Assembly (NCBI GenBank): GCA_964464375.1
Contig: CAYXFU010000014.1
Span: 1-64,000 of the forward strand
Source: CAIOZA01 sp964464375
GTDB taxonomy: Bacteria > Bacteroidota > Ignavibacteria > Kapaibacteriales > UBA2268
DNA: 64,000 nt
Direction of reading: 5' to 3'
The translations under genes were made by a program, and so were the position numbers. Positions 6,960 to 15,094 of this stretch are shown piece by piece. Each line of letters begins with the position of its first letter. Position 1 is the first letter of the stretch. The notes under the pieces were generated by a model. It saw only the letters and a list, made by a program, of their open reading frames with translations, searched no databases and had not been told where the DNA came from.

Positions 6960-9098
6960 ATGCTTCAGGTTATTCAATATCAAAAAGACGGTCAGATGCT
7001 TGTGGAAGAACTTCCGGCACCGGCTTGCGTTGAGGGTGGTATTCTTGTTCGTAATGTTTGTTCGCTGATTAGTGCCGGTACGGAGAAAACTTCTGTTACC
7101 AACACACAGTCAAATATGCTGGAAAGGGCGAAGAAACAGCCCAAAGAAGTGAAAATGGTGATGGATCTTGTCAAAAAAGAGGGATTAGCCTCTACTGTGC
7201 AAAAGGTTCTCTCGAAGCTTGATTCCTACAAGACTCTGGGCTACAGTACTGCAGGTGTTGTGCTTGAATCGCGTTGCACAGAATTCACACCGGGTGATCT
7301 GGTTGCATGTGCCGGAGCTGGTTTCGCCGTTCATGCAGAAATCATTACCGTTCCGCGTAATCTTGCCGTTAAAATTCCAGAGGGAGTTAGCTTCGAAGAG
7401 GCTTCGTATGCCACTCTCGGCTCTATAGCTCTGCAGGGAGTCAGACAGGCTGATCTTAGACTTGGAGAAAATGTTGCAGTTATCGGTCTTGGACTTCTCG
7501 GACAGATCACGGTTCAGTTGCTGAAAGCATCGGGTTGCCGCGTTGCCGGACTGGACATCAACGAATCACTGTTTGCGAAAGCTAAGAGCTACGGCTGTGA
7601 TGAAACATTTGCCAGTTCTAAGGAATCGACTAAAAGTTTGATGGCATTCACGAATGGAATGGGATTTGATGCAGTTATAATTACCGCCAGCACAGGATCG
7701 AACGAGCCTATTGAATTAGCTATTGATATTGCAAGAAAGAAGTCTCGCGTGGTTGTTGTCGGCGGAATCGCAATGAATCTGCCTCGATCGCCATTTTACG
7801 AGAAAGAACTGGATATTACAATTTCGTGCAGTTATGGTCCGGGCAGATACGACGCCAACTACGAAGAACGTGGTCACGACTATCCCGTCGGATATGTAAG
7901 ATGGACAGAGAACCGCAATCTACAGGCGATACTTGATCTTGTGTCGCAGGGCAAACTGGACGTAAAATCGCTGACAACTCATAGATTTGAGATAAAAGAT
8001 GCCGTCGATGCTTACGGGCTGATCACGGGTAAGGTGATTGAACCGTATCTGGGAATTGTGCTGAACTATCCGGAACGTAAGGATGCATCGCGCAGAACGA
8101 TTGAAGTAAAGACAACAAATAATAAGATTGATAAGCTGAAAATAGCTTTTATCGGTGCGGGATCTTTTGCTCAGTCAAATCTGCTACCACCGCTGAAGGA
8201 CTGCGGAGTTGAGTTCATCGGAGTAACTACATCGACATCTGTCAATGCACTGACAGCTGCGAAGAAATTTGGTTTCAAGCTTTCAGGAACAGATTCTACA
8301 GAAATGATAAACAATTCAGAGGTGAATGGCGTTTTCTGTGCTTCCAGACACGATACTCATGCTCAGTTTGTATTGGATTCAGTAAAATCCGGTAAACCAA
8401 TATTTGTCGAAAAGCCGCTATGCGTCAATCTGGAACAACAAGTAGAAATCGACGATGCCGTTGCTAAGCACTCGGGCAGAGTAATGGTGGGCTTCAACAG
8501 AAGATTCTCCAAGCCATTTAAAGATATTGCAGATTTCTACAAATCACGCACTGAACCAATGGTCATAAGTTACCGCGTTAATGCAGGAATGCCGCCTGTA
8601 ACGTCGTGGCCCTTCCAGCCTGAGCAGGGTGGAGGACGGATTATCGGCGAAGGATGCCACTTTATAGATACAATGGCATACCTTACCGGAGCAGTACCTG
8701 TGCGGGTTTACGCGGAAAGTATATCATCACAGAATTTGCAGACTTTCAATCACGACAATGTGTGCATCACAATTAAATTTAGCGACGGATCTGTCGGAAC
8801 ACTTCAATATGTGGCAAACGGAGATTCATCGCAACCTAAGGAATACTGCGAGGTTTACTGCGAATCTTCCTCAGCAGTCATGAATAATTTCGAATCGGTT
8901 GAGTTCTTCAGAGCAGGCAAGAAGTCAAAAAAAACTTACAACGGCAAGAAGGGTCACAACGAAGAGGTTGCCGCAACAGTCGAAGCAATGCGGAATGGTT
9001 CACAGATGCCGATAGAGTATGATGTTATCAGAGCCGTAACTCTGGCTACATTTGCGGCAATTGAGTCGATTAAATGCGGAGAAGCGATAGGAATTTAA
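6960..9098 (+). CDS. Bi-domain oxidoreductase: MDR dehydrogenase fused to Gfo/Idh/MocA dehydrogenase
   Basis: The 712-residue protein is a fusion of two NAD(P)-binding enzymes. Residues ~1-370 are a medium-chain (alcohol-dehydrogenase-like) module with CSLISAGTE near residue 34, GDLVACAGA, and a GLGLLG dinucleotide site at 176-181. Residues ~393-712 are a Gfo/Idh/MocA module with FIGAGSFAQ, the EKP motif near 483, GFNRRF and GEGCHFIDT. Such fused proteins are known from polysaccharide and sugar-modification loci in other bacteria and probably oxidise or reduce a sugar or inositol derivative; the substrate is not evident here. No glycan genes flank it. The usual catalytic-zinc cysteine of classical ADHs is not obvious in the N-terminal module. 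The protein is cytoplasmic, with no signal peptide. Confidence 0.88.
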   Translation: MLQVIQYQKDGQMLVEELPAPACVEGGILVRNVCSLISAGTEKTSVTNTQSNMLERAKKQPKEVKMVMDLVKKEGLASTVQKVLSKLDSYKTLGYSTAGVVLESRCTEFTPGDLVACAGAGFAVHAEIITVPRNLAVKIPEGVSFEEASYATLGSIALQGVRQADLRLGENVAVIGLGLLGQITVQLLKASGCRVAGLDINESLFAKAKSYGCDETFASSKESTKSLMAFTNGMGFDAVIITASTGSNEPIELAIDIARKKSRVVVVGGIAMNLPRSPFYEKELDITISCSYGPGRYDANYEERGHDYPVGYVRWTENRNLQAILDLVSQGKLDVKSLTTHRFEIKDAVDAYGLITGKVIEPYLGIVLNYPERKDASRRTIEVKTTNNKIDKLKIAFIGAGSFAQSNLLPPLKDCGVEFIGVTTSTSVNALTAAKKFGFKLSGTDSTEMINNSEVNGVFCASRHDTHAQFVLDSVKSGKPIFVEKPLCVNLEQQVEIDDAVAKHSGRVMVGFNRRFSKPFKDIADFYKSRTEPMVISYRVNAGMPPVTSWPFQPEQGGGRIIGEGCHFIDTMAYLTGAVPVRVYAESISSQNLQTFNHDNVCITIKFSDGSVGTLQYVANGDSSQPKEYCEVYCESSSAVMNNFESVEFFRAGKKSKKTYNGKKGHNEEVAATVEAMRNGSQMPIEYDVIRAVTLATFAAIESIKCGEAIGI

Positions 9099-9156
9099 AT
9101 CAATTAAGAATTGATAATTAGGGGAATGCAGGAATAGAGAAACCCGCTATAAAAAT

Positions 9157-9178
9157 CAGGGCTGATTCTTTCTCTTTA
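9157..9178. repeat. 22-bp dispersed repeat (also at 29831-29852)
   Basis: The sequence cagggctgattct/gttctcttta occurs here and at 29831-29852 with one mismatch, each time in an intergenic spacer rich in palindromes. It is probably the edge of a larger dispersed element. Confidence 0.5.
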
Positions 9179-9191
9179 ATTATTATGGAAT

Positions 9192-9332
9192 CAATAGCCA
9201 CGAGCTTTAGCTCGTGGAAAGGTGCTATTTTTTTTCATCGACTTTAGTCGAAATTAATCTTTTTGTGGGGATAAATCCCCAATTAAGAAAATTTGTTTCT
9301 TATTACCACGAGCTAAAGCTCGTGGCTATTCA
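9192..9332. repeat. Nested palindrome cluster
   Basis: CCACGAGCTTTAGCTCGTGG (9198-9217) and its reverse complement (9306-9325) flank two smaller hairpins: TCGACTTTAGTCGA (9238-9251) and GGGGATAAATCCCC (9267-9280). The outer arms extend to AATAGCC and GGCTATT, so the block could fold as one large stem carrying four hairpins. It lies in the 340-base spacer between 9098 and 9439 and contains no gene. Confidence 0.8.
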
Positions 9333-9438
9333 TTGATTTACAAAGAATAAACCAACCCTGTTATGAAAAATGGGGATGAAAGACGGAATACAAAATTTCG
9401 AATAACGAATATCGAATGATGAATGTTAAAGGAAGATC

Positions 9439-10353
9439 ATGAAAAAAGCACTTCTAATCATCGTCGTAATCATTTGCTCTGCTCAGCTCTATTCAGCAGA
9501 ACCTCTTGTCAAATTCTATCTTATGGATGGAAGCTCGAAGCAGTACAATCTTAGCGATATTGACAGCTTAAATGTCATTGACAAAAAGAACAACTACGTT
9601 ATGCGAATCCATTATCAGGACACACTTGTTGCTTACTATCCAACTGAAATAATCGGAAGTATCAAATTCGAAAAGGACAGTGCCAAACATGATATTCTCA
9701 ATGTTTATATCTTTTCCTTTCCAAAAAGCTACTCATTAATTTCAATCGATAGTATCATCTTCTATATTGATCAATATCAGCCACTTACTATTGGTACTCA
9801 GGTCTGGATGTTGAAAAACCTCAATGTTGATCATTATAGAAATGGCGATTCAATTCCTGAGGTAAGAGATTCAACGACCTGGGTGAATCTGACTACTGGT
9901 GCTTGGTGCTTTTACAACAATGATCCCGAATTAGGTAAAATCTATGGAAAGCTTTATAACTGGTATGCTGTGAATGATCAAAGAGGTTTAGCACCAGAAG
10001 GTTGGCATGTTCCAAGTGACTCCGAATGGACTAAACTTACTACATTTCTTGGCGGAGAAAACCATGCTGGTGGCAAGCTTAAAAGCACAGGAACGATAGA
10101 AGCCGGGGATGGCTTATGGCGAACTCCTAACGAAGGAGCCACAAATGAGAGTGGTTTTACCGCTCTACCAGGCTCTAGCTGCTTAAACTATACTTCATTC
10201 GTCAATATTGGTTACTTCGGTACTTGGTGGTCTTCTACGGAGTATGTTAAGTCATACGCATGGTACATAAACCTGTACTTCAGTATCACCTATCTATATA
10301 GGGGTGGGGCCGGTAATGTACAAGGACATTCTGTTCGTTGCGTAAAGGACTGA
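9439..10353 (+). CDS. Secreted FISUMP-domain protein
   Basis: The 304-residue protein has a signal peptide (MKKALLIIVVIICSAQLYSA) and a good ribosome binding site (aaaggaagatc) before the ATG. The N-terminal ~105 residues (VKFYLMDGSSKQYNLSDID..., then IKFEKD and IDSIIFYI) correspond to the opening module of the TIG/FISUMP protein at 1245-3617. A full FISUMP domain follows: IGTQVWMLKNLNV, LTTGAWCFYNND, YGKLYNWYAV, APEGWHVPSDSEW, GGKLKSTG, HSVRCVKD. No TIG repeats and no T9SS sorting domain are present, so it looks like the same protein without the spacer repeats. A surface location is likely. The two copies suggest gene duplication with gain or loss of the stalk. Confidence 0.85.
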   Translation: MKKALLIIVVIICSAQLYSAEPLVKFYLMDGSSKQYNLSDIDSLNVIDKKNNYVMRIHYQDTLVAYYPTEIIGSIKFEKDSAKHDILNVYIFSFPKSYSLISIDSIIFYIDQYQPLTIGTQVWMLKNLNVDHYRNGDSIPEVRDSTTWVNLTTGAWCFYNNDPELGKIYGKLYNWYAVNDQRGLAPEGWHVPSDSEWTKLTTFLGGENHAGGKLKSTGTIEAGDGLWRTPNEGATNESGFTALPGSSCLNYTSFVNIGYFGTWWSSTEYVKSYAWYINLYFSITYLYRGGAGNVQGHSVRCVKD

Positions 10354-10379
10354 CACAGTAAAAAGTAAAGAGGAATAAA

Positions 10380-10403
10380 ATGAAAAAAAAATTCGATTTC
10401 TAA
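10380..10403 (+). other. Eight-codon ORF with a good ribosome binding site; possible decayed gene start
   Basis: An agaggaataaa precedes ATG-AAA-AAA-AAA-TTC-GAT-TTC-TAA 26 bases after the FISUMP gene. The MKKK start and strong Shine-Dalgarno look like the beginning of a signal-peptide gene that has been cut off. It could also be a chance match. Confidence 0.2.
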
Positions 10404-10405
10404 CC

Positions 10406-10738
10406 CTAATAAAGCTTTAAACAAGAGCTTCTGGAGTCATTTACAAAAGCTTCGATTGAATTGAAATTTATGATTATAGTGTCGTATATATGTTGTGTAG
10501 TAGCATTACCACATTTTAACCAAATGATTTTTGGAGGAGTTCCTTTCACAAGAGATATTTCTGAGAAATCTACATCTTGCGTTACAATCGTAAAATCATT
10601 TTCCCGGGCAAAACTCCAAACTTCTAAATCACTTGATTCAGAAAGATCCTCCAACTTTACATGGGAAGAATTAGGAAAATATTCCTCAAGCTGTTTAACA
10701 AGTTTGAATGATATATTTTGATCAAGAAGAAGTTTCAT
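10406..10738 (-). CDS. DUF5615 PIN-like protein, probable toxin of a DUF433/DUF5615 pair
   Basis: The 110-residue protein has the DUF5615 layout: MKLLLDQNISFKLVKQL at the start (the first conserved Asp of the PIN-like fold), DLEVWSFARENDFTIVTQDVDFSE in the middle (a second acidic cluster), and PPKIIWLKCGN near the end. PIN-like proteins of this family are predicted metal-dependent RNases. Its ATG directly follows the TAG of the upstream DUF433 gene with no spacer, so translation is probably coupled. This is the standard gene order for the pair. RNase activity and toxicity are inferred from the family and gene order only. Confidence 0.85.
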   Translation of the reverse strand: MKLLLDQNISFKLVKQLEEYFPNSSHVKLEDLSESSDLEVWSFARENDFTIVTQDVDFSEISLVKGTPPKIIWLKCGNATTQHIYDTIIINFNSIEAFVNDSRSSCLKLY

Positions 10739-10951
10739 CTAAGCAGTTACCAATTCTTGTTCTCTTTGACTAGCATATTCGAGTGCGGCAAGAATATCTA
10801 TTTTTGTTAATTCAGGGAAATCTGAAATTATTTCATCATAAGACATTCCATTTGCAAGCCAGGAGAGAATGTCATATACTGTAATTCTCATCCCTCTTAT
10901 ACATGGTTTTCCGCCTCTTTTGCCGGCTTCTATTGTGATTATATTGTTCAT
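10739..10951 (-). CDS. DUF433 protein, probable antitoxin
   Basis: The chosen ATG (10951) gives MNNIITIEAG; an in-frame TTG four codons earlier is the alternative. The ~70-residue protein has the DUF433 signature: GKRGGKPCIRGMRITVYDILSWLANGMS, then EIISDFPELTKIDILAALEYA. This is a small helix-turn-helix-like domain typical of VapB-type antitoxins. It is the first gene of a two-gene unit with the DUF5615 gene immediately after its stop. It may repress its own promoter, but I could not identify an operator upstream. Confidence 0.85.
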   Translation of the reverse strand: MNNIITIEAGKRGGKPCIRGMRITVYDILSWLANGMSYDEIISDFPELTKIDILAALEYASQREQELVTA

Positions 10952-11030
10952 GCTGTATACCAATCATTTTCTTATTCATCTGTTAAGGTAAACGCTGGAA
11001 AAAATTAAATATTTTATTTGATTTTGAAAG

Positions 11031-11717
11031 CTATATCTTATAATCAATGTTTCTTTGAGTGTAGAGTGTCATTTTGTCTATGTCGAGAGCGCAGAGATAG
11101 CCCAGTTCTTTGTTGACATCGAAGTAAACGCAACCGCCGTCAAGAAGAATTCGTTTTTTACCAAGTGAATTCTTGATTACATCGAGGGTTTTTGGTGAGT
11201 GTCCAACTATCATTCTTCTGTTACCGATTTTTTCCAAATCTACTCTTTCATTCCTCATCCATAGCATCGATAGTGTATCATCGAAAGGATTGTCGATATC
11301 AAAATTAAAACCTCCGTGAACCAGAACGAAAGTATCAAGCTCAATGTAAAATGGCATTTTCAGAAAGAACTGCAGATAGTGTCTGTCCAGATGCAGAGCA
11401 TTTGATATACGGAAGCTAGTCAGTGTCTGACGTGCATCATTCTTCAGCCACATTCGGAAGAGTTTTGTTGATAGTAGGGACTGCAGGAGCATGTACTCGT
11501 GATTACCCATAATGCATTTGATATTGTACCCAATTTCCTGAAGAGAAATAATCAAATCCACCACTTTTCGTGGATAAGGACCTCTATCAACCAGATCACC
11601 CAAAAAGTAAATCTCATCATCCTTTTGGATGTTCAGTTGTTGGAACAGGAGTTTCCTGAGTGTTTTAAAGCACCCGTGAACATCTCCGATAACCAGTCTT
11701 CTAACGCCTTTAGCCAT
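11031..11717 (-). CDS. PPP-family metallophosphatase
   Basis: The 228-residue cytoplasmic enzyme carries the three metal-binding blocks of the PPP phosphatases: GDVHG (11-15), GDLVDRG (40-46) and GNHE (71-74). A later LVHGGF and IVGHSPK supply the remaining His ligands. Relatives are serine/threonine or diadenosine-tetraphosphate-type phosphatases; the true substrate is unknown. The gene is the third of a probable operon, 19 bases after the SugE-like gene. GAGAAG precedes the ATG. The length is typical for bacterial PPP enzymes of the PrpA type. Confidence 0.85.
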   Translation of the reverse strand: MAKGVRRLVIGDVHGCFKTLRKLLFQQLNIQKDDEIYFLGDLVDRGPYPRKVVDLIISLQEIGYNIKCIMGNHEYMLLQSLLSTKLFRMWLKNDARQTLTSFRISNALHLDRHYLQFFLKMPFYIELDTFVLVHGGFNFDIDNPFDDTLSMLWMRNERVDLEKIGNRRMIVGHSPKTLDVIKNSLGKKRILLDGGCVYFDVNKELGYLCALDIDKMTLYTQRNIDYKI

Positions 11718-11736
11718 GCTTCTCTGTGTGAAAAAT

Positions 11737-12060
11737 CTATTGTTGCCCGGCAGATACTCTTAGACCAATTACACCGGCAATAATCAAAAATAAGAAAAAA
11801 ATTCTCCAGAACGAAACCGGATCTTTGAAAAAATATATTCCGACTATAGCTGTACCGATTGCTCCTATTCCGGTCCAAACAGCATAGGCTGTTCCGAGAG
11901 GTATCGCCTTCATTGCCCAGTTCAGAAAGACAAAACTTAGTGTACTGGTGATTAGAAATCCGATTGACCACCATAGCTTGGTGAAATTGTCTGAAAACTT
12001 CAGGCAGGTTGTGAAGCCTACTTCGAAGAATCCACCTATAACAAGAATGATCCAGTGCAT
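11737..12060 (-). CDS. sugE: SMR-family exporter, SugE/Gdx type
   Basis: This 107-residue, four-helix small multidrug resistance protein has the essential membrane glutamate at residue 13 (GGFFEVGF) and the GTAYAVWTGIGAIGTAIVG motif typical of the SugE/Gdx branch. In characterised members that branch exports guanidinium, coupled to proton import, as a dual-topology homodimer. It is encoded alone rather than as an SMR pair, in line with the homodimeric Gdx type. It starts 3 bases after the stop of the MFS gene with an AAAGGAT ribosome binding site. Substrate assignment rests on motif resemblance. Confidence 0.85.
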   Translation of the reverse strand: MHWIILVIGGFFEVGFTTCLKFSDNFTKLWWSIGFLITSTLSFVFLNWAMKAIPLGTAYAVWTGIGAIGTAIVGIYFFKDPVSFWRIFFLFLIIAGVIGLRVSAGQQ

Positions 12061-12063
12061 GAT

Positions 12064-13371
12064 TTATCCTTTAATATTATCGTCACCAATCGGTAAAAAT
12101 TTAATCAATAACAGACTCGGAATAGTCAAAATTGAACAGATTAGGAATAGCCAGAAATAGCCCGCAGAATGTTGAATTATACCGCTCACGGCACCCGGGA
12201 GAATCATTCCCAAAGCCATAATACCTGTGGAAATAGCATAATGCGAAGTTTTGTACTCTCCCTTGGATGTGCGAAGCAGAAATACCATAAAAGCCGTAAA
12301 GCCTATTCCATAGCCGAACTGCTCGAGCAGAACGCAAATCTGAGCAATGGGATATATGTTGAAAGATATTGAAAACAAATTAACTCCCCAATGTCCCGTT
12401 GGCAAAGTTGCCGCCAGATATACATAGAGCAGATTTGGCAGATGCATAATGAACGCAAGAGGAAGTATAGCCTTTCTCAAACCGTATTTCTTCACAAGCC
12501 AGCCTCCTAGAATTCCTCCGAAAACTAGAGCAAGAATACCGAATGTTCCATAGATTATACCGACATCTTTAAGTGGGATACCCAATCCACCTGCTTCAGG
12601 TTTGTCCATCAGGAAAGGCTGAACCATTTTAAGCAGAATTGCTTCACCTAAACGATAAACAAGTATGAATGCAATTACAACTCCGATTTTGTCCTGCTTG
12701 AAGTAGTCTTTGAATATTTTCGCAAAAGGTATCGATTCCTTTGTTTCAGACTTTACTCTGTTAATTTCTACATTTGGGAGTGTGAATCTATGGTAAATCC
12801 ATATAGAAAACATTACTATTGACGCAACTGCAAAGGAAACAACCCAGCCGAACCGGATATCCAGATACTTAGTTCCAACCTCACCGGCTATGAATGCCAG
12901 CAGACCTCCGCTGAAGATCATAGCGACACGATAGAAGGCACTTCTGATTCCCGAGAAAAGTGCCTGATTGCCGTCATCAAGTGCGTAGAGATAGTAACCG
13001 TCTATGGCTATGTCATGTGTAGCTGAGACAAATGCTATCATGGAGAAAATTATTATCATTGGCATCAGATCGGGAGATACCTTCATCACTATTGCCATCG
13101 ACAAGAATCCTACTGCAAGCACAAACTGCATCATAATGAGCCACCAGCGTTTGGTGTTGCGTGAATCGACTATAGGACTCCAGAGAAACTTGAAAGACCA
13201 CGGCAAATAAAGGAAGTTGGTCAACCCGATAAGTTCGTTGCTTACTCCCATAGACTTGAGCATTGCCACAGACAGCTGATTGACAATGATAAACGGAATG
13301 CCCTGTGCAAAATATAGCGATGGTACGAATGACCATGGATTCTTCGATCCTGAAATCTGTTGTTGAGCCAT
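12064..13371 (-). CDS. MFS transporter, AmpG-like
   Basis: The 435-residue protein has about 12 hydrophobic segments. Its opening (FAQGIPFIIVNQLSVAML, GLTNFLYLPWSFKFLWSP) matches the AmpG/PAT branch of the major facilitator superfamily, which imports muropeptides (anhydromuropeptides) or acetyl-CoA-type substrates. A loop with AIDGYYLYAL follows the fourth helix, as in AmpG. In this cell it could serve cell-wall recycling, and a lytic transglycosylase lies about 3 kb away. It heads a three-gene unit with the SugE-like exporter and the phosphatase. The ribosome binding site is weak. Confidence 0.78.
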   Translation of the reverse strand: MAQQQISGSKNPWSFVPSLYFAQGIPFIIVNQLSVAMLKSMGVSNELIGLTNFLYLPWSFKFLWSPIVDSRNTKRWWLIMMQFVLAVGFLSMAIVMKVSPDLMPMIIIFSMIAFVSATHDIAIDGYYLYALDDGNQALFSGIRSAFYRVAMIFSGGLLAFIAGEVGTKYLDIRFGWVVSFAVASIVMFSIWIYHRFTLPNVEINRVKSETKESIPFAKIFKDYFKQDKIGVVIAFILVYRLGEAILLKMVQPFLMDKPEAGGLGIPLKDVGIIYGTFGILALVFGGILGGWLVKKYGLRKAILPLAFIMHLPNLLYVYLAATLPTGHWGVNLFSISFNIYPIAQICVLLEQFGYGIGFTAFMVFLLRTSKGEYKTSHYAISTGIMALGMILPGAVSGIIQHSAGYFWLFLICSILTIPSLLLIKFLPIGDDNIKG

Positions 13372-13492
13372 ACCTGTCGTGCTGAAATGATTAATGTTAT
13401 GCTGAATTACAAATATAGTAAATTCGCGATTAATAATTAGTGTTTTAATTCGTTAGCATGTCTAAAGTTGTTAGATTATTAAAGAAAGTATT

Positions 13493-14098
13493 ATGAAAAA
13501 GTTTTGGATAGCGGCAATCGCCCTGACTATGATAATCAGTATCAGTCTTCCTGCATCAGATGCTGAGATAGATGCAAAAGCACCTGAATTTTCTCTACCA
13601 GACTCTTATGGAAATAAAGTCGCACTATCGGATTACGAAGGTAAATGGGTTGTTTTGGAATGGATTAATTTCGATTGTCCATTCGTCAAAAAGCACTATA
13701 ATTCAAAAAATATGCAGAATCTGCAAAAGGAATATGCGAAGAAAGGTATCGTTTGGCTTTCGATCTGCTCTTCAGCTCCGGGCAAACAGGGGAATTTTAC
13801 AGAGGATGTGATTAATGACAGGATTACGTCAAATAAAGCCGGAATGACTGCTTACCTTGTTGACACAAAAGGCAAAGTCGGACAGATGTATGGGGCAAAG
13901 ACAACTCCGCACATGTTCATTATCAATCCCAAGGGGGTTCTTGTCTATGCCGGTGGAATTGATGATACAGCAACACCTAACGAGGCTGACGTCGAAAAAG
14001 CAAAAAATTACGTTAGAGAAGTTCTCGATGCTTTGATTGCCGGCAAAGAAGCTCCAATTAAAACGACAAAGCCCTACGGATGTTCTGTGAAGTATTAA
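13493..14098 (+). CDS. Exported redoxin (peroxiredoxin-like, PRX_like1 type)
   Basis: The 201-residue protein has a signal peptide (MKKFWIAAIALTMIISISLPASDA) and then an AhpC/TSA-like thioredoxin fold: APEFSLPDSYGNKVALSDYEGKWVVLEW, the redox block FDCPFVKKHY with Cys62, and TPHMFIINPKGVLVYAGGIDD. Only one cysteine is in the usual CxxC position; other cysteines are Cys92 and Cys197 in the C-terminal YGCSVKY tail, a conserved ending in this family. It is probably a periplasmic thiol peroxidase or reductase. It is transcribed alone; a hairpin with a T tract lies downstream at 14223-14256. Confidence 0.85.
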   Translation: MKKFWIAAIALTMIISISLPASDAEIDAKAPEFSLPDSYGNKVALSDYEGKWVVLEWINFDCPFVKKHYNSKNMQNLQKEYAKKGIVWLSICSSAPGKQGNFTEDVINDRITSNKAGMTAYLVDTKGKVGQMYGAKTTPHMFIINPKGVLVYAGGIDDTATPNEADVEKAKNYVREVLDALIAGKEAPIKTTKPYGCSVKY

Positions 14099-14222
14099 AT
14101 GCAGGGCAAATTATTTATCAAATAATATTGGTAAATCAATAAGCATTCGAAACATTATGTGGGAAATTGCGTATTACAACTGCGTACATAATTCCCATAG
14201 TATTTAATATATACTATTGGTG

Positions 14223-14256
14223 CAGGCTTCTTTGGCGGGAAGCCTGTTTTTTTTTT
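14223..14256 (+). terminator. Rho-independent terminator downstream of the redoxin gene
   Basis: Stem CAGGCTTC/GAAGCCTG with an 8-base loop (tttggcgg) is followed by ten T. It lies about 125 bases past the redoxin stop and before the next gene. Confidence 0.85.
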
Positions 14257-14306
14257 AATAAAATCAACCCAAAGTTCGTCAATAGCTTAAAATTAACAGG
14301 AAAGAC

Positions 14307-14603
14307 ATGAAAGTAATAGAAATAAAGCTGATTGAGAACTGTATGGAAGGCAGGAATGTTCGCGATTTGTATTTCGAGGGTAGAATTTCAAAGGATTTTA
14401 TAGGTTATCTCAGTTCACTTGGTAAGATGGTTTATCATAATTTTAATCCAAAGCCATATTTTGATCTTATTGTCAAAGGACAATATACTTTAAAGGGTTC
14501 AATCGGGAATCCTTATGCTAGATTACTGCTGCCTGATGACACAGGAGATGCCAATATTCACGGATTGGTAACATTCATTGAAAATTATAAGTTACATAGA
14601 TAA
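14307..14603 (+). CDS. Small conserved-looking cytoplasmic protein, unknown function
   Basis: The 98-residue protein is not recognised. It starts MKVIEIKLIENC, preceded by aggaaagac, which makes the start credible. It has mixed charge, no signal peptide and no membrane segment; a central SSLGKMVYHNFNPKPYFDLIVKGQYTL-like stretch looks beta-rich. It lies alone between a terminator and a block of sorting-domain remnants on the other strand. Composition and start region argue for a real gene, but no role can be proposed. Confidence 0.55.
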   Translation: MKVIEIKLIENCMEGRNVRDLYFEGRISKDFIGYLSSLGKMVYHNFNPKPYFDLIVKGQYTLKGSIGNPYARLLLPDDTGDANIHGLVTFIENYKLHR

Positions 14604-14645
14604 GGAAGTACCTCCTTTTTTGAATTGACTATATTTCAGACAATC

Positions 14646-14817
14646 TTACAGCTTCACAAACTTGGTTACTCTATCTCCAATCCGCACAAAATACATTCCG
14701 GGACCCAATCCGGATACATCTATCCTGACTATTTCCCCTCCTTTCCAAGGAGTGGTGTCACGCAGTGACGGGGTGGTCTGTATTTGACCAAGCACATTAA
14801 AGATTCTTATCTCAACA
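14646..14817 (-). pseudogene. Orphan T9SS sorting-domain remnant (copy D), 5' truncated
   Basis: The minus strand encodes RIFNVLGQI, an inserted TTPSLRDTTPWKGGE, RIDVSGLGPGMYFVRI and TKFVKL, then a stop. The YPNP and slot-1 part is missing; the copy breaks off beside a small palindrome at 14821-14845. It lies directly downstream of remnant E on the same strand, so two partial domains are stacked. Confidence 0.7.
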
Positions 14818-14820
14818 GAT

Positions 14821-14845
14821 GGACTCCACTTGGCAAGTGGAGCCC
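14821..14845. repeat. Short palindromic element ggactCCACTTG (also at 33117-33145)
   Basis: CTCCACTTG-g-CAAGTGGAG forms a 9-bp stem with flanks ggact and ccc. A related but diverged copy, ggactccacttcc-caggtggag, lies at 33117-33145. Both border an orphan sorting domain or intergenic repeat block. Confidence 0.65.
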
Positions 14846-14852
14846 ATCTTGG

Positions 14853-15086
14853 CTACATCTTCACAAATTTCCCTACTCTATCTCCAGTCCTCACAAAATA
14901 CATCCCCGGTTCTATGACGGAAACATCCATCTTGACTGTAGGGGCGGGTTCTAAACCCGCCCGAACGAATGATAGTGTCTGCCCAAACACATTATATATC
15001 TTCACATCGCTTTGTTCGGACACGGCACGCCGTGTCCCTACGTATAATTCTATAAAATTGGTAGCCGGATTCAATGCTTTTTTCAT
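14853..15086 (-). pseudogene. Orphan T9SS sorting-domain ORF (copy E)
   Basis: A 77-codon frame starts ATG 8 bases after the PhoH stop and encodes NPATNFIELYVG, VKIYNVFGQ, DVSVIEPGMYFVRT and GKFVKM. There is no signal peptide and no cargo, so T9SS export would not be expected. Slot 1 holds TRRAVSEQSD (palindrome GGACACGGC/GCCGTGTCC). Slot 2 holds SFVRAGLEPAPTV, from a different palindrome with arms GGGCGGGTT/AACCCGCCC. The latter element fills slot 1 in the gene at 62389-63273. I infer a remnant, although an ORF with a start codon remains. Confidence 0.7.
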
Positions 15087-15094
15087 TTTATTTA

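Noticed and set aside
9192..9332. CRISPR array or phage attachment site
   Set aside because: The repeats are single inverted pairs with no regular spacers and no cas or integrase gene nearby.
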